NCBI GenBank assembly: GCA_902779455.1
Contig: CACZBS010000002.1
Location: 244,687-308,686 of the forward strand
DNA from: an uncultured Prevotellaceae bacterium
GTDB lineage: Bacteria; Bacteroidota; Bacteroidia; Bacteroidales; Bacteroidaceae
Direction: 5' to 3'
Length of the DNA stretch: 64,000 bases
Under the pieces are notes generated by a model. That model did no database searches. It saw only the letters and a program-made list of their open reading frames with translations, and was not told the DNA's origin. The position numbers were made by a program, and so were the translations under genes. This document shows positions 62,213-64,000 of the stretch, piece by piece (the first letter of the stretch is position 1; each line of letters starts with the position of its first letter).

Positions 62213-62509
62213 CTACCCTTTCTTCTTATTGAACATCCTGAGCATGCGGTGGGTCACGCCGAAACCGCCAAACACATTGATGGCGGCCAGGACAATTGCC
62301 AAGCCGCCAGCCAACTGAGCCAAGAAGCCCGAACCCGCCAAATAGGCGATGCCCGTGGCCGCGATGGCTCCAACGATCGTCACCCCCGAAAGGGCATTCA
62401 TGCCCGACATCAACGGGGTGTGCAACAGGCTGGGCACATTTCTGATAATGAAATAGCCCAGCACTGTGCAGACGACGAATACTATGATTAGCACTATAGG
62501 GTTAATCAT
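62213..62509 (-). CDS. pntAB: NAD(P) transhydrogenase subunit alpha, part 2 (membrane)
   Basis: 98 residues with three to four helices: VLIIVFVVCTVLGYFIIRNVP, SLLHTPLMSGMNALSGVTIVGA (the family hallmark) and GGLAIVLAAINVFGGFGVTHRML. In this three-gene type the dI and membrane parts of PntA are separate. It lies 10 nt upstream of pntB in transcription order. Confidence 0.93.
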   Translation of the reverse strand: MINPIVLIIVFVVCTVLGYFIIRNVPSLLHTPLMSGMNALSGVTIVGAIAATGIAYLAGSGFLAQLAGGLAIVLAAINVFGGFGVTHRMLRMFNKKKG

Positions 62510-62576
62510 AAAAAACGCTTTGGGTGATTCTGTTCTGATGTCTTATGTCTAAAGCATAAAGCAACAATCCGAAAGA

Positions 62577-63734
62577 CTAAAGCCCCATAGCCTCGCGGGC
62601 ACCCTGATGAACGAGTTCACCATCGATGCAGACGAGCGACTTCTGGATGATCTCATCTTCGCGGTCAAGCACGACGGCGCCGTCCTTGACGAGATACTTC
62701 ACGAGATTGTACATATTGTTGGAGAACATCCATGTCGAGCTGGTAGGCAGCAGACCAGGGATATTCTTCACGCCCATCAGCGTGACGCCATACTTCTTCT
62801 CGATGCCACCCTTCGGCGTAAGCTCGCAGTTGCCGCCTTGGTCAATGGAGATGTCAACGATGACGGCACCCTTCTTCATGCCCTTCACCATCTCCTCTGT
62901 AATAATGATGGGGGCCACCTTGCCAGGAATCAGGGCCGAGCAGAACACGATGTCCATCTCCTGGATCGTGGACTTCAGGGCTTCCTGCTCACGAATCAGC
63001 ACGTCTGCGGGCAGACGCTTGGCATAGCCACCCTCAGCGATGGCCAGTTCTGGCGGCACAGTGGTGTCGACGGTCTTGGCGCCCAGCGAGCCTGCGTTCT
63101 CGACAGCCATAGGCCGGATGTCGGCAGCGTAGGTGATTGCTCCTAAGCGCTTGGCCGTAGCCAGGGCCTGAAGGCCTGCCACGCCCACGCCGATGACCAT
63201 CACCTTGGCAGGCTTGATCTGGCCTACGGCTGTGAACATCTGGGGAACGAACGTGGTCATCATGTTGGCAGCCATGAGGATGCCCTTGTAGCCGGCACAG
63301 GTCGACATCGACGTCAGGGCGTCCATGTTCTGAGCACGCGAGATGCGGGGAATGCCGTCGAGCGTGATAGCCGTCACGCCCTTAGCCGTCAGACGCTTCA
63401 CCATCTCATGATTGACAGGCGAGGCGGGGTGAATGAACGTGATGAGCAACTGGCCCTTATGCATCATGTCGACCTCATGTTTGCCTTTCTCCTCGTTCAT
63501 CAGAGGCTCCTTCACCTTCAGGATCATCTCGGCGCGGTCGTAGATTTCTTGCGCATCGGCAATCATCTTGGCACCGGCCTTGACGTAGTCCTCGTCGTGA
63601 TAGAGGGCTCCGTCGCCTGCATGCTGCTCTACGAGCACCTCAAAGCCATCGTTAACAAACTTGCCCACGGTCTCGGGCGTACAAGCTACACGAGCTTCGT
63701 CGTGCATAATCTCTTTGGGAATACCGATAATCAT
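62577..63734 (-). CDS. pntAA: NAD(P) transhydrogenase subunit alpha, part 1 (NAD-binding)
   Basis: 385 residues, related to alanine dehydrogenase. MIIGIPKEIMHDEARVACTPETV opens the protein. The NAD fold has VMVIGVGVAGLQALATAKRLGA, and the RQD-type loop region is REQEALKSTIQEMDIVFCSALIPGKVAPIIIT. The hydride-transfer partner of dIII, it binds NAD(H) in the cytoplasm. It is the first gene of the operon pntAA-pntAB-pntB. Confidence 0.93.
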   Translation of the reverse strand: MIIGIPKEIMHDEARVACTPETVGKFVNDGFEVLVEQHAGDGALYHDEDYVKAGAKMIADAQEIYDRAEMILKVKEPLMNEEKGKHEVDMMHKGQLLITFIHPASPVNHEMVKRLTAKGVTAITLDGIPRISRAQNMDALTSMSTCAGYKGILMAANMMTTFVPQMFTAVGQIKPAKVMVIGVGVAGLQALATAKRLGAITYAADIRPMAVENAGSLGAKTVDTTVPPELAIAEGGYAKRLPADVLIREQEALKSTIQEMDIVFCSALIPGKVAPIIITEEMVKGMKKGAVIVDISIDQGGNCELTPKGGIEKKYGVTLMGVKNIPGLLPTSSTWMFSNNMYNLVKYLVKDGAVVLDREDEIIQKSLVCIDGELVHQGAREAMGL

Positions 63735-64000
63735 GTTTTCAGTAGTTATAATTTAAGACAGGTTAAAGATTGATTTCCGAGCACAAAAATACGCAAATAA
63801 AACGTAGGGCGTATCGCCGCGAGCCATTATTTACAAATATTTAACGCTCGCAGGGCCACTTCAAAGTTCTTTTATTTGTAACTTTGCATCCACTTTTTAC
63901 AAGTATCCTCAAATCCGCAACCTATAGGGTTTAGTGGGATTTTGCTTGCAAAGCGACAAAATTCATTTTATTGTACATATTTCTTGCACAACAGAAATGT
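63735..64000. other. Intergenic region with divergent promoters at the window end
   Basis: A minus-strand TATTTTTG (63783-63790) may serve pntAA. A plus-strand TAACTTTG at 63879-63886 points out of the window towards a gene not included. No coding region is supported in the last 115 nt. Confidence 0.5.

Overview
The window looks like a chromosomal segment of a Prevotella-like member of the Bacteroidales. The evidence is the repeated Bacteroidetes-type promoter -7 box (TAnnTTTG, usually TACCTTTG or TAACTTTG), the short primary sigma factor, a serine palmitoyltransferase-type enzyme, DUF5606, DUF5686 and CHU_C-type proteins, a long NusB, and Bacteroidales gene orders such as nusB-yajC-ybbR-coaE-DUF5606. 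Most of it is housekeeping chromosome with dense gene packing and many 1-4 nt stop/start overlaps. There are two tRNA genes (Pro-TGG and Ser-CGA) and no intact transposase, integrase, phage or CRISPR array.

Layout. 1-2090: end of a DEAD-box helicase, then rsmG, an MBL-fold hydrolase and mgtC. 2106-5569 (minus): recN, a TPR protein with a degenerate protease domain, and tRNA-Pro. 5702-8404: serine palmitoyltransferase-type enzyme divergent from a lipid kinase, then a Cys-rich membrane peptide and tRNA-Ser. 8763-14323: a carboxyltransferase-type enzyme, a lipoprotein, queF, a Ca/Na antiporter and a BACON-like lipoprotein. 14524-16147 (minus): S4 protein, pth, rplY. 16355-19699 (plus): nusB, yajC, ybbR-like, coaE, DUF5606. 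19879-25300: a large outer-membrane barrel, aroB, hemW. 25434-30159: an EF-G paralogue with an altered G domain, then htpG behind a sigma-54-type promoter. 30251-35576 (minus): a second sigma factor, an EEP-family enzyme, a POT transporter, a barrel protein and a LysM/PBP-like lipoprotein-class protein. 35880-44459 (plus): CHU_C protein, uvrA, an AAA_14 ATPase, nifJ. 44964-49421: rpoD, a scrambled 1.5 kb insertion region, and a DUF5686 protein. 49454-55443: an AddA/AddB-like helicase-nuclease pair. 55440-58174 (minus): GH43 and an unstudied ATP-grasp-like protein. 58303-60495: a membrane pyrophosphatase. 60616-63734 (minus): three-subunit proton-translocating transhydrogenase.

The strongest unexplained signals are three. 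First, six intergenic arrays of a roughly 12-nt core (AAAGCGGYNCTT or its reverse complement) are repeated at a strict 21-23 nt pitch; one lies between divergent genes, so plain termination does not explain them. Second, the region between rpoD and the DUF5686 gene carries a duplicated rpoD tail and DUF5686 gene head. These flank decayed genes of a Bacteroidales 'smalltalk' cassette, nested inverted repeats and a 46-bp perfect palindrome, followed by a triplicated promoter. Third, an EF-G paralogue has lost the catalytic switch II histidine, and htpG is preceded by a perfect sigma-54 consensus.

All calls are from reading the sequence. No database search was run, so family names rest on recognised motifs and gene context.
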